The notes: generated by a model from the sequence alone, not told the origin. 10,568 bases of DNA from Holosporaceae bacterium (GCA_031267195.1 JAIRZO010000050.1:1-10568), one strand, 5' to 3'. Shown: positions 1 to 6,800, counted from the stretch's first letter. Numbers and translations are program-made.

Positions 1-46
1 TCTCTTTTACACGACTCTCTGCCGCCAATTTTATAAAACTCTTCAT
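1..46 (-). CDS. 5' end of an unidentified leftward gene (partial)
   Basis: An ATG at 46-44 on the minus strand opens a frame of 15 codons (MKSFIKLAAESRVKE) that stays open to the window edge. A good Shine-Dalgarno sequence, GGAGG at 60-56, sits 9 bases before the ATG, and an extended -10 promoter lies further upstream at 121-126, so the start is believable although only 46 bases are visible. The N-terminus is basic and amphipathic and not an obvious signal peptide. I do not recognise the family from so few residues. It reads in the same direction as the pilus operon but is separated from it by 365 bases of structured non-coding DNA, so it is probably transcribed independently. Confidence 0.5.
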   Translation of the reverse strand, partial: MKSFIKLAAESRVKE

Positions 47-120
47 CTTCCTTAGCCTCCAATTCTACTCAACTTAAATGAAATCTTACCACTTCTTCTC
101 CAATTATGCAGCGGTCTCAG

Positions 121-126
121 ATTATA
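121..126 (-). promoter_or_regulatory. Candidate extended -10 promoter for the leftward gene at 1-46
   Basis: The minus strand reads TGATATAAT, a perfect TATAAT hexamer preceded by TGn, the extended -10 arrangement that can work without a good -35. The hexamer 17 bases upstream (GTATAA) is a poor -35 match. Transcription would begin near 114, giving a leader of about 68 bases. The bases just upstream (141-157) form one arm of an inverted repeat with 226-242, so DNA or RNA folding could interact with this promoter. Motif-based inference only. Confidence 0.4.
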
Positions 127-182
127 TCAGACATCAAGAACGTTTATACTCGTTCAAAATAAGAAGCTGGATTTTGAGAGCG

Positions 183-272
183 AAAATTCACGGCAATTAC
201 AGCCTTCCAAGTCCGGAGTCTCATCTTGAATGAGTATAGACGGACTTGGTTCCGGTGAAATTGGTGAATTTT
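183..272. repeat. Long imperfect palindrome (about 90 bases)
   Basis: The left arm 183-215 and right arm 241-272 are complementary over most of their length. Perfect blocks are AAAATTCAC (183-191) with GTGAATTTT (264-272), CAATT (194-198) with AATTG (259-263), and CCAAGTCCG (207-215) with CGGACTTGG (241-249). The 25-base apex has a further CTCAT/ATGAG pairing (220-224 with 230-234). No coding frame crosses it. Its right end touches the next element at 271. It lacks a terminal T-run, so it is not a typical intrinsic terminator. It could be a degenerate miniature transposable element or a repeated intergenic palindrome; copy number elsewhere in the genome is unknown. Confidence 0.7.
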
Positions 273-396
273 AGGCAGTGTTTACAAACCAGCCTTTTTG
301 CACTGATTTTTGAGGTTATGAATGGCTTTTACATCAAGCTGTGCAAAAGCACTCAAAATTCAATAAAATATTGAGTGGTTTGTAACCACTGCCTAA
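271..396. repeat. 126-base element with 20-base terminal inverted repeats (MITE-like)
   Basis: The ends 271-290 and 377-396 are inverted copies of one another with a single mismatch (TTAGGCAGTGTTTACAAACC against the same word with G for T at position 11). Inside, TTTTGCAC (296-303) pairs with GTGCAAAA (341-348), and ACTCAA (351-356) pairs with TTGAGT (371-376), directly abutting the outer stem; together these give a three-way junction. No transposase is encoded. Clean target-site duplications are not visible: the flanks are GAATT on the left and TATG on the right. The right end lies 15 bases beyond the stop codon of the pilus operon, so it may also act on the 3' end of that mRNA. A non-autonomous miniature element is the likeliest reading; a structured RNA is the alternative. 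Confidence 0.65.
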
Positions 397-411
397 TATG
401 TGACCATATAT

Positions 412-1218
412 CTAGCTCTTACTGATGATTTTCACAGTTATGACATCACTATAATAGCCGTAGGGAATACCCGTGCTATCCTGGTTAGGATCAACCGAAA
501 TCTGAAAATTGGCACAGCCTTCAAGCTTATAAAGATTATGTGCATGCTCAAGCTGAACAACAATGGAATTATCGTTATCGCTGTGAATAACTTTATTAGT
601 TTTATTATCGTGTATTAGATATTTTATGAATTTTTGTTCTCTTTCGTGGCGAAGGCGAAAATTATTATTGCTGGTCACTATCAACTGCGAATTCCTATAT
701 ATCGTGTAGTTTATGAAAAAGCAGCCATCATTGCTTTGGTATAACCCTACTGACGATTCACTAATGGTTCCAAGATCAATTCTTTCTGTACTTGAAGAGA
801 TCAGTGCCTTTGGATGCATAATTTTCAGTAAAATAGTTCCAGCTAATGCTGTTTTGTTTTTTCTCTTAATTTTAACATTTATGCTCACATTTTCTGTCCA
901 ATTAGCATTGATAGAGGTAGTGATCACATGTATATCATTTGTCGCTATAAACTTTCGTTTTGTTCTATCGGAATAAATCTGTAAGTTTTGGTCGTTGTAG
1001 ACATCAATTTCAAAGCAATCGTTGATCGCAACATCTGAAAAACTACATGTTATTTCTATGGTATTAGTTATCGTTTCGTGTATAGCAATCCTGACGCTCG
1101 CCTTTGGATAATTGTCATCAGCAACAAAAATTAATGTATTGTTACCCTGCCTACACTGTACATATGCACCCAGAGCGATCATGTATAAAGCCATGAGTAG
1201 TACTGTTATTTTCTTCAT
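412..1218 (-). CDS. Chaperone-usher pilus minor subunit / probable tip protein
   Basis: A 268-residue exported protein. Residues 1-20 look like a signal peptide (MKK, then a hydrophobic run). The mature part appears to have two regions: about 25-140, unrecognised and rich in Asn, Ile and Thr, and about 145-268, which has pilin-like features. These include the opening IDLGTIS, a pair of cysteines (166 and 235), an FRL strand, and a closing GYYSDVITVKI of the kind that ends spore-coat-U/archaic pilin domains. Family knowledge: tip subunits of archaic pili (CsuE-like) have two domains and lie last, after the usher. This gene is last and its ATG overlaps the usher stop (ATGA at 1218-1215), so translation is probably coupled. 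Function as tip adhesin is inferred from position and architecture; similarity by eye is weak, and an ordinary minor pilin is possible. Confidence 0.65.
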   Translation of the reverse strand: MKKITVLLMALYMIALGAYVQCRQGNNTLIFVADDNYPKASVRIAIHETITNTIEITCSFSDVAINDCFEIDVYNDQNLQIYSDRTKRKFIATNDIHVITTSINANWTENVSINVKIKRKNKTALAGTILLKIMHPKALISSSTERIDLGTISESSVGLYQSNDGCFFINYTIYRNSQLIVTSNNNFRLRHEREQKFIKYLIHDNKTNKVIHSDNDNSIVVQLEHAHNLYKLEGCANFQISVDPNQDSTGIPYGYYSDVITVKIISKS

Positions 1219-3884
1219 ATGTTTTTACCCTTTTCTTCATTGCCTTTTATGGTTATTGCTCCGATATCAAATACATTGCCGCTACGCTTAATGGTTTTTT
1301 TGCAAGATGATTTCTCATTGTCTGGAATTTCGATTTCAAAATCTTCACAATCTTCAACATTAATGGTTACTTTGTATTTCCCCTTGTTAAGTCCGTTGAT
1401 GACAAATTTACCGGATGTATTCGTAAAAAATTGTACAGGATTGGCATTCTTATTGGTGGTATGTATCGCATAGCCATTCACCAATGCCATTGGTTCTCCG
1501 GAGTCATTCAACAGCATGCCCCTGGCCATATAGCAACCCTCACTGGAGATTTTGATGTACCCACCTCTCTTGTATAGTCCTTCACTGATGATGGTGTCCT
1601 TCTTTACTTCCATATTGGCAGGAAAATTTTTTAGATCCAGACGAGAGATATTGGTCTGCTTCCTGTTAGTTGTCAACACAGCACCGCCAAGCATTCCGGA
1701 TTCTGACCTACTATTGTTGAATCTTAAGTTGGTGTTTTTCAATTCATTTTCCGGCTCAACTATGACGAATCCTCCATCATAGATATTATTCCTAGCCACC
1801 GAAAATGCACTATCCGCAAAAAACAGTGTGGATTCAAACCCCATCTGTATGCTGTTGGTATTATTATTACCACCGCTGTGACCGTAGTGATGAATGTCAG
1901 CCTTAAATCTTGGATGATTGTAGAGCAAACTTGTGCCATAGCCATGGGATTTCTTTGTTCCGCTGTAGGACAGGTCGTAGCCAAATCCATTATCGTCCGA
2001 ATATTTGCTGATGGAGAAATGTCCGTATTTGGCGTCGGCGTCATAGTAGCCAGCTGATATTGTACAGGAATCCCGGATTGTTAGCGAACAGCTCAGACTA
2101 AAGTTTATATTCTTATAATCGCGAGATCTAACACTGTTAAATGAGGCATTTATATAGCCATGCTGGAACATGCTATCTTCAAAGGAAATAAATTTTGATG
2201 CCGTGATCGACAGTGTTTTTTCCTTCGGCTGATTAAATCTGTTTTTAATGTAGTAATTGCAGTTCCAGGTGGTGCCAAATATGTTGCTCAAACATAGGTG
2301 ATATCTAATATTCGAGTTTTTCCCATCAAGATTCGTGTCCCCTCTCATGGCAATCATATTGTTAACTAATTCGCTATTTATCAACTGCTGGTTTTGATTC
2401 GCCAATGCCGATGGGGCTGGAATACTATCTGCATTGGCCAAATATGGGAAGAAAAAAGAATCCAATCTCTCAAAGGAAACTCCAGCACTGATGTTTATGC
2501 CAAATATATCCATCACCGGTGATGAATAGTCGGCATAAAAGGCACTACCGTTCATTTTGGTAAGCCTATCCGTGGATTTGTTGTGGCTTTTGGCGTATCT
2601 GAAATCAAATATGCCAAAATCCAAAGCCTGTTTCAGGCCAATGGTATAGGATGTTCCAGTATTATTGCCCTGAATGCCAGCGGAACATTCCAGTGAATCC
2701 AACAATCCATAGCGAAAGAATCCGGAAAACAGCAAATTTTTATCATATCTGCGCCCATGGTTAATTTCCGGATAGCCGATTGTTATGCCGTAGTTTGATT
2801 CTCCCTGTTCCAAAATTGCGCTATCCAAAAAGAGAGAGGAGTCCAATTCCCTGCGACGTCCGGTATCGTCTATCAGCTTGATTTTTATATTGTTGGAACC
2901 ATGGGAATAGGGAATGTCATCCAGCGTATAAGTTCCCGGAGCAATGTCTTTTTTTGTTTGGACCAGAGTATCGTTCACATATACTTCCAGGGTGCTTCTC
3001 CTCAGGAGAATTATGCGAATACTCCTGTTATGATTATCAAGGTGGTTGATAGGAGCAAATTTTTTGAAACCAAAGCCAATTACGCGCGGGACATTCTGGT
3101 ATTCAATAGAATTGCTAAAAACGTCTCCCAACAATAATCTCATGTCATGATCCGGCAGATCATACACCAAGCTTGTATATTCGCGGAGATATTTCCCTCC
3201 ACCTTCATCTGACTGAGAATTAGATCTACGAAAAGCTGAGTTATAGGAAAATTCTCCCTCCATCACGACACCTCCGACATTAAAAACCGGAGTAAGCAAC
3301 AGTGTCGTAGCGCTGCTGCCCGTTGCTCCGCCATGTTGATTAACCTGCGAAAGACGCGCATTGATAAATCCACTAAAAAATGCCGGCGTTACATTAGGAA
3401 TGTCTCGATGTAATGTATTTTTTCCTAGGCTTCTGGTTTTTTTTATGCCGATATTTACGGTTACTTCCAGCTGCAGCGTCAGGCTATTGAACTTCGCCTT
3501 CATATTAGAAAACGAAATAGACTCTATATCAGCGAAGCCATTCTTATCGGTGATGGCATCGATTTTTTTTATTTCACTCGCTGTTAAGTAGGTGGATAGC
3601 ACCTCCTTGAGATGTTTTGCGAATGCTTTTTTCTGGGATCGATTCAACAGCACCATAATTTCCCCAATTTTTTCTCCATCCAGCAGGACGGTGAATTCCA
3701 TCAGTGTATTTTTAGGATATTTCCTTCTGGCGCCAAAGATTCGCGTTAAAATTTCCTCCTCCGATGCATCCGTCAATTTCTCATCGTTATTGACACATGT
3801 GCTTATGACACGATTCTGAGCAGCTAGCCCACAGCACCAAAAAAACATCAATGACAATCCAATCCGCAACACAGATAATTCCAT
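1215..3884 (-). CDS. Outer-membrane usher of a chaperone-usher pilus
   Basis: An 889-residue protein in the usual usher range. It should form the outer-membrane pore that receives chaperone-subunit complexes and assembles the fibre. I start it at the ATG at 3884-3882 because it begins a clear signal peptide (MELSVLRIGLSLMFFWCC.GLAAQ), 41 bases after the chaperone stop; the longer open frame to 3983 overlaps the chaperone and puts 33 unlikely residues in front. Residues about 60-150 form the periplasmic N-terminal domain; the barrel begins near 168 (FFSGFINARLSQ). The stretch 238-275 has the conserved YDLP...RLLLGDVF pattern, and 297-365 is the plug (LEVYVNDTLV..., APGTYTLDDIP, IDDTGRRRE). The C-terminus has a small beta domain (TSGKFVINGLNKGKYKVTI). 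It resembles archaic or CooC/TcfC-type ushers more than FimD; the exact clade is uncertain. The ribosome site is weak (GGG about 9 bases upstream), consistent with coupling to the chaperone gene. Confidence 0.88.
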   Translation of the reverse strand: MELSVLRIGLSLMFFWCCGLAAQNRVISTCVNNDEKLTDASEEEILTRIFGARRKYPKNTLMEFTVLLDGEKIGEIMVLLNRSQKKAFAKHLKEVLSTYLTASEIKKIDAITDKNGFADIESISFSNMKAKFNSLTLQLEVTVNIGIKKTRSLGKNTLHRDIPNVTPAFFSGFINARLSQVNQHGGATGSSATTLLLTPVFNVGGVVMEGEFSYNSAFRRSNSQSDEGGGKYLREYTSLVYDLPDHDMRLLLGDVFSNSIEYQNVPRVIGFGFKKFAPINHLDNHNRSIRIILLRRSTLEVYVNDTLVQTKKDIAPGTYTLDDIPYSHGSNNIKIKLIDDTGRRRELDSSLFLDSAILEQGESNYGITIGYPEINHGRRYDKNLLFSGFFRYGLLDSLECSAGIQGNNTGTSYTIGLKQALDFGIFDFRYAKSHNKSTDRLTKMNGSAFYADYSSPVMDIFGINISAGVSFERLDSFFFPYLANADSIPAPSALANQNQQLINSELVNNMIAMRGDTNLDGKNSNIRYHLCLSNIFGTTWNCNYYIKNRFNQPKEKTLSITASKFISFEDSMFQHGYINASFNSVRSRDYKNINFSLSCSLTIRDSCTISAGYYDADAKYGHFSISKYSDDNGFGYDLSYSGTKKSHGYGTSLLYNHPRFKADIHHYGHSGGNNNTNSIQMGFESTLFFADSAFSVARNNIYDGGFVIVEPENELKNTNLRFNNSRSESGMLGGAVLTTNRKQTNISRLDLKNFPANMEVKKDTIISEGLYKRGGYIKISSEGCYMARGMLLNDSGEPMALVNGYAIHTTNKNANPVQFFTNTSGKFVINGLNKGKYKVTINVEDCEDFEIEIPDNEKSSCKKTIKRSGNVFDIGAITIKGNEEKGKNI

Positions 3885-3925
3885 TATATTAACCCAATGT
3901 ATTCCCGATAGAGCCGTTCCATCAA

Positions 3926-4624
3926 TTAAGGCTTCTTGTTTGTTATGATAAATGCCCGAGTATGCCCAGCCAGGACTGGACATACGTCATCCACGAAGTC
4001 CCCGAAATTCCCTTCCTTTCCAAAAAGATTAAGCTTCACATCTGCATTCTTGGCTGCAAGGTGTTTGGTTCCATTGTTTTTTAGTTGAACAATATAGGCA
4101 TTTTCTCCATTAATTGTTGTTGCCTTCGTAGATACCAATGATACTGCGGCGCAGGCTTTTGCTGGAACCATGTAAAGTGAAGTGAGCACTTCCAACCGCA
4201 CCTCCACCGCAGGACCTTTTTGTTTCCTCGATCTCTTGTTAGTTTCCAGGCTGTATTGCGAAAATCTTACCCGAAATGCCTGCTCACGGCGTGGATCTTT
4301 TTTAAAAGCATCGTTTCCAATCCAGCTAACTTTTATGCTTCTGCTGCCATTGGCAGGGATTATTATTTGTGAAGGATAAACGCAAAAACTATCTTCATCT
4401 GGTATCAGGGTTTCTCCTCCATCAACTCCAATTTCCCTCCGAAGGATTGTTACTTCCAATGCAAACGGTTTGTCAGATAGATTTTTTATTGAATATTGAA
4501 TTATATTTCCATTACTTGTTGTATCGCCTGGCTCAAATTCATATATAGATGGCAGTACTTCAATTGCTCCACAGTAAAAATTATAACAACACAAAAAGGC
4601 GCATAAAAATATTTTATTTAGCAT
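3926..4624 (-). CDS. Periplasmic pilus-assembly chaperone (PapD-like fold, archaic type)
   Basis: A 232-residue protein, the normal length for pilus chaperones, which hold unfolded subunits in the periplasm by donating a beta strand. Residues 1-20 are a signal peptide ending near YCGA. Domain 1 (about 21-145) shows the family pattern YSIKNLSDKPFALEVTI, then DEDSFCVYPSQIIIPANGS.SIKVSWIG (residues 76-103) and QAFRVRFSQY (115-124), corresponding to the usual FR/YR-leading strand. The wording F.V.P.Q..IP..GS...KV.W is closest to the archaic (CsuC-like) chaperones. Domain 2 (about 150-230) ends in the expected LAGHTRAFIITN strand. It is the first gene of the leftward operon; GGA about 10 bases before the ATG is the only ribosome-site candidate. 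Several mature cysteines (81, 158, 215) are visible. Confidence 0.85.
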   Translation of the reverse strand: MLNKIFLCAFLCCYNFYCGAIEVLPSIYEFEPGDTTSNGNIIQYSIKNLSDKPFALEVTILRREIGVDGGETLIPDEDSFCVYPSQIIIPANGSRSIKVSWIGNDAFKKDPRREQAFRVRFSQYSLETNKRSRKQKGPAVEVRLEVLTSLYMVPAKACAAVSLVSTKATTINGENAYIVQLKNNGTKHLAAKNADVKLNLFGKEGNFGDFVDDVCPVLAGHTRAFIITNKKP

Positions 4625-4858
4625 TATTTAATTCCATCAAAAATTTTTTTTCTCATAAAAATCCAATAGAAAAACAGGGCTAGAGCGTCATGTTTCCCGT
4701 ATTGTAAACCGCTTTTAGAATATAGTATATTTGTATATATGGCAATATCAATTTTAATCAAGTATTTTTTTTGTAAATTTTAATGTTGATTAATACAAAC
4801 AAACTATTGTATGGTGATACCGTATTTTTTTGATTATTAAATATGGGGAATTTGAATT
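4625..4858. promoter_or_regulatory. Divergent control region between chaperone and pilin genes
   Basis: This 234-base, very AT-rich stretch separates the leftward chaperone operon from the rightward pilin gene and must hold both promoters. The word TTGATTA occurs directly at 4786-4792 and 4830-4836 and inverted (TAATCAA) at 4755-4761. The pair TTAATCAA (4754-4761) and TTGATTAA (4786-4793) is an 8-base inverted repeat with centres 32 bases apart, about three helical turns. TTTGTA (4770-4775) and TACAAA (4794-4799) form a second dyad. These could be operator sites for a shared regulator, though in DNA this AT-rich such words also arise by chance. I could not settle on a convincing rightward promoter. 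The pilin ribosome site is good: GGGGAA at 4845-4850, 8 bases before the ATG. Confidence 0.5.
4717..4751 (-). promoter_or_regulatory. Candidate promoter for the chaperone-usher operon
   Basis: On the minus strand TTGATA (4751-4746; 5 of 6 to consensus) is followed after 18 bases by TACTAT (4727-4722; 4 of 6). A nearly overlapping alternative is TTGCCA (4745-4740) with TATTCT (4722-4717) at 17 bases. Either would give a leader of roughly 90 bases before the chaperone ATG. Weak motif evidence in AT-rich DNA. Confidence 0.3.
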
Positions 4859-5425
4859 ATGAACAACAATATAAAAGTAAAAACAGGAACTATATTTAGC
4901 ATATTTTCCGTGGCAGCGTGCCTGGTGCTGTCGACGATTGAGAGTGCTAATGGATCGAGCGGCCATGTGTCTGGTACTGGGGTTGTTGCACTAGCTAGAG
5001 AAAGTACGACTAACGTGGCCGTTACCGCGTACTTTGCTCCAAAAATTGTGCTTGATAACAAAAGTGGTCAAATCGACTTGAATGTAAGTAATAACTATAA
5101 AGACTCATGTATTGTTCAGTTTGTGAACGGTGGTGCGAACTTGGAAATCGACTTAAAAGGTGCCGCGCCCGGCAGTGAAAATAGCTTCGGGATGGTTAAC
5201 GACGCTAACGCGGCAATGCGCATTGTACCCTATGCTGTTTATTTGATGATTGGTGGCAAGACTGTGCACGGGTTAACTAAGAACACACGCGGGATAAAAA
5301 TTGGTAAGATAGCGCCGAAAACGCCTATGACTGTAGAGTGCCGTCTTGCGGATCCTGAAAATTTGCTTGCTGCTGAGGGGCAGTACACAGATGTATTGAC
5401 TGTGACCGTGAGGGAACAGAGTTAG
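4859..5425 (+). CDS. Probable major pilin, spore-coat-U/archaic pilin-like
   Basis: A 188-residue secreted protein. Residues 1-32 form a signal peptide (basic start, then IFSIFSVAACLVLS, ending ESANG). The mature protein begins with an alternating hydrophobic stretch (about 38-60, GTGVVALA...TNVAVTAYF) suited to donor-strand exchange, has two cysteines (84 and 161) that could form a disulphide, a YAVYLMIGG strand (125-133), and ends with GQYTDVLTVTV (174-184), the typical closing strand of spore-coat-U-domain pilins. It starts just beyond the control region it shares with the chaperone-usher operon, so it is the best candidate for the fibre's main subunit. Archaic pilus loci usually place subunit genes upstream in the same operon; divergent placement is unusual. 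The pilin family assignment is by eye; the exported, immunoglobulin-like character is clearer than the subfamily. Confidence 0.7.
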   Translation: MNNNIKVKTGTIFSIFSVAACLVLSTIESANGSSGHVSGTGVVALARESTTNVAVTAYFAPKIVLDNKSGQIDLNVSNNYKDSCIVQFVNGGANLEIDLKGAAPGSENSFGMVNDANAAMRIVPYAVYLMIGGKTVHGLTKNTRGIKIGKIAPKTPMTVECRLADPENLLAAEGQYTDVLTVTVREQS

Positions 5426-5508
5426 CTCCCCGAAGACGCCTCGGTTGAGAAACGAAGCACTGAGCTGACTGGGGCCCACCTTATGCTTTGTTCTTGTTTA
5501 TTGTGTTG

Positions 5509-5538
5509 TTCATGGCCTTGCGGCCTGAATGTGTTTTT
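5509..5538 (+). terminator. Hairpin with T-run after the pilin gene
   Basis: TTCA (5509-5512) plus GGCC (5514-5517) pair with GGCC (5522-5525) plus TGAA (5526-5529) around a TTGC loop, with one bulged T. A run of five T lies at 5534-5538, a few bases beyond the stem, so this may be a weak intrinsic terminator that lets only part of transcription reach the gene at 5569. The preceding word TTGTGTTGTTC (5501-5511) recurs before the hairpin at 6595. Between the pilin stop and this hairpin, CTCGGT (5440-5445) can also pair with ACTGAG (5459-5464, one G-T pair), and CCCC (5428-5431) with GGGG (5471-5474). Confidence 0.35.
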
Positions 5539-5568
5539 ATTATATTTAAGTGGAGTTGATTTTTTGTC

Positions 5569-6561
5569 ATGCGTAAAATTTTGAAAACTTGCATTGTTGC
5601 AACATGTTTGGTGACATCGGTGTTAATTGTGCCTTTGTCGGCTTCTGCGAACTCTTGCTATCGAGTCCACCCCACCTTCCCTTTGCTTTTGAGGGAAATT
5701 GATGGTGAGGAGGTTACTCACTCTGACACTGTTCAACTCGGAACAGGAACAACGGTTCTGACTTTTGCTGTTCACTCTAACGACATTGCCAAACTCAAAC
5801 AATTGAAAAAACCAGTTCTGAAAGTTACATTTAACGGTACTGTTGGTGACTTCGGTAGCGCCTGCACCGCTTACCCGCTGGGACATTATACATTGACCCT
5901 GAAAAATGATTTTGGCCATGAAATCAAATATCAGGTGAGTCCTGCTTGTGACCTAGCGAGCTTTGACATTACACATACGTCGGGTCTGAAACTTATAATC
6001 GATCCGGATCCGGACGTTGACATGGACTTATGCCAGGGAACATACAGGGGACACGTCAGTGGTTCGGTATTGGGAGCTGCGGGTGTTGATCAAGCTGATA
6101 ACACTGGGCTAAAAGTATTCGTCGAAGACGGGATAGATGGAGTCGTGGTCGGTGTAAATGCTGCTACTAAGAGTAGGCATCCCAAAGCTCGTCACTCCGG
6201 AGTCTCTTCGTCGAAGTTGCTAACAAAAAAACCTAAACTTAGCGTAACTTCAAATACAATTCCCTGGAAAGGTGGGGGACACGTAAAAAACACAGTGTCT
6301 AGCTATCCATATTTGAGTGATGGCTACCGTACTCCTAAAACGAATAATAAGCAGAATAGTTGGGATAGTAGCACCAATCCTTGTACTATGGCTCGGACAA
6401 AGCGCCGAGATGTGGGTTGCAGCTACGTGCAAACTGAGTATTACCGTAGCGGACAGAACGAACCAACAGTCCGTTACTCGGAGAAAATGACCGCAGTTAC
6501 AACGGCGCGTACTGTTCGTAAGAAGAATGACCAGTTGCCTCTTTTAGTTCGTAGCTTCTGA
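5569..6561 (+). CDS. Secreted protein of unknown family with a basic C-terminal half
   Basis: I do not recognise this 330-residue protein. Residues 1-27 are a clear signal peptide (MRKILKT, hydrophobic core, ending LSASA). The mature part divides in two. Residues 28-200 look like a beta-sandwich: many alternating strands, four cysteines (30, 99, 127, 155) and a strand CQGTYRGHVSGSVLG (155-169) reminiscent of the closing strand of pilins. Residues 201-330 are low in hydrophobics and strongly basic, with 25 Lys/Arg against 7 Asp/Glu, many Ser/Thr/Asn, and two more cysteines (272, 284). It lies 143 bases after the pilin gene and in the same direction, so it may be a further pilus component or a secreted surface or effector protein; this is inference. 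GGAG at 5552-5555 is the ribosome site, rather far (13 bases) from the ATG. Confidence 0.75.
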   Translation: MRKILKTCIVATCLVTSVLIVPLSASANSCYRVHPTFPLLLREIDGEEVTHSDTVQLGTGTTVLTFAVHSNDIAKLKQLKKPVLKVTFNGTVGDFGSACTAYPLGHYTLTLKNDFGHEIKYQVSPACDLASFDITHTSGLKLIIDPDPDVDMDLCQGTYRGHVSGSVLGAAGVDQADNTGLKVFVEDGIDGVVVGVNAATKSRHPKARHSGVSSSKLLTKKPKLSVTSNTIPWKGGGHVKNTVSSYPYLSDGYRTPKTNNKQNSWDSSTNPCTMARTKRRDVGCSYVQTEYYRSGQNEPTVRYSEKMTAVTTARTVRKKNDQLPLLVRSF

Positions 6562-6594
6562 TAAATAGTTTCCAGTCTAGCCCTTGTGTTGTTC

Positions 6595-6618
6595 GGCTCC
6601 GGCCTTCTTGCTGGAGCC
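6595..6618 (+). terminator. Strong GC hairpin after the 5569-6561 gene
   Basis: GGCTCCGGC (6595-6603) pairs with GCTGGAGCC (6610-6618) over nine base pairs, one of them G-U, around a six-base CTTCTT loop. It begins 34 bases after the stop codon and is preceded by TTGTGTTGTTC (6584-6594), the same 11-base word found before the hairpin after the pilin gene. No T-run follows at once, only T-rich sequence from 6625 on, so it may stabilise the mRNA 3' end or need a termination factor. Confidence 0.4.
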
Positions 6619-6800
6619 CATCCGGTTTGAATTTCTCGCTTTCATTTTTCTTTGCACCCTTCGTCATTTTGCGCTACACTTTGCTCCGACTATCTTTCCG
6701 GCCGTTGCTTGCTTGATTGATCGGTTTGTGGTGTTTTGTTTCGAACTGTTTTTTCGTTGGGTCTGACCGTTTTGGTCGATGATTTTTTTGGTGTGAAACA

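Noticed and set aside
271..396. Reading the terminal-repeat element as a CRISPR repeat or simple terminator
   Set aside because: There is only one inverted pair and no regular direct repeats with spacers, and no T-run follows the stem on the minus strand.
713..976. Plus-strand frame with hydrophobic stretches opposite the tip-subunit gene
   Set aside because: The hydrophobic runs are the complement of the Asn/Lys-rich coding sequence on the other strand; no ribosome site.
1760..2044. Minus-strand open frame of 94 codons within the usher gene
   Set aside because: It is another frame of the well-supported usher, with no family features.
3885..3983. Longer N-terminus for the usher starting at 3983
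   Set aside because: It would overlap the chaperone gene by about 58 bases and put 33 residues in front of a clean signal peptide; no ribosome site supports it.
6584..6766. Open frame for a 60-residue hydrophobic protein
   Set aside because: It starts with TTG inside the repeated word and hairpin, has no ribosome site, and its hydrophobicity follows from T-rich sequence.
6768..6789. GACC/GGTC mini-hairpin followed by a T-run as a terminator
   Set aside because: The stem has only four pairs and the T-run comes after an intervening GATGA; it lies just before the yebC start, where a terminator would make little sense.
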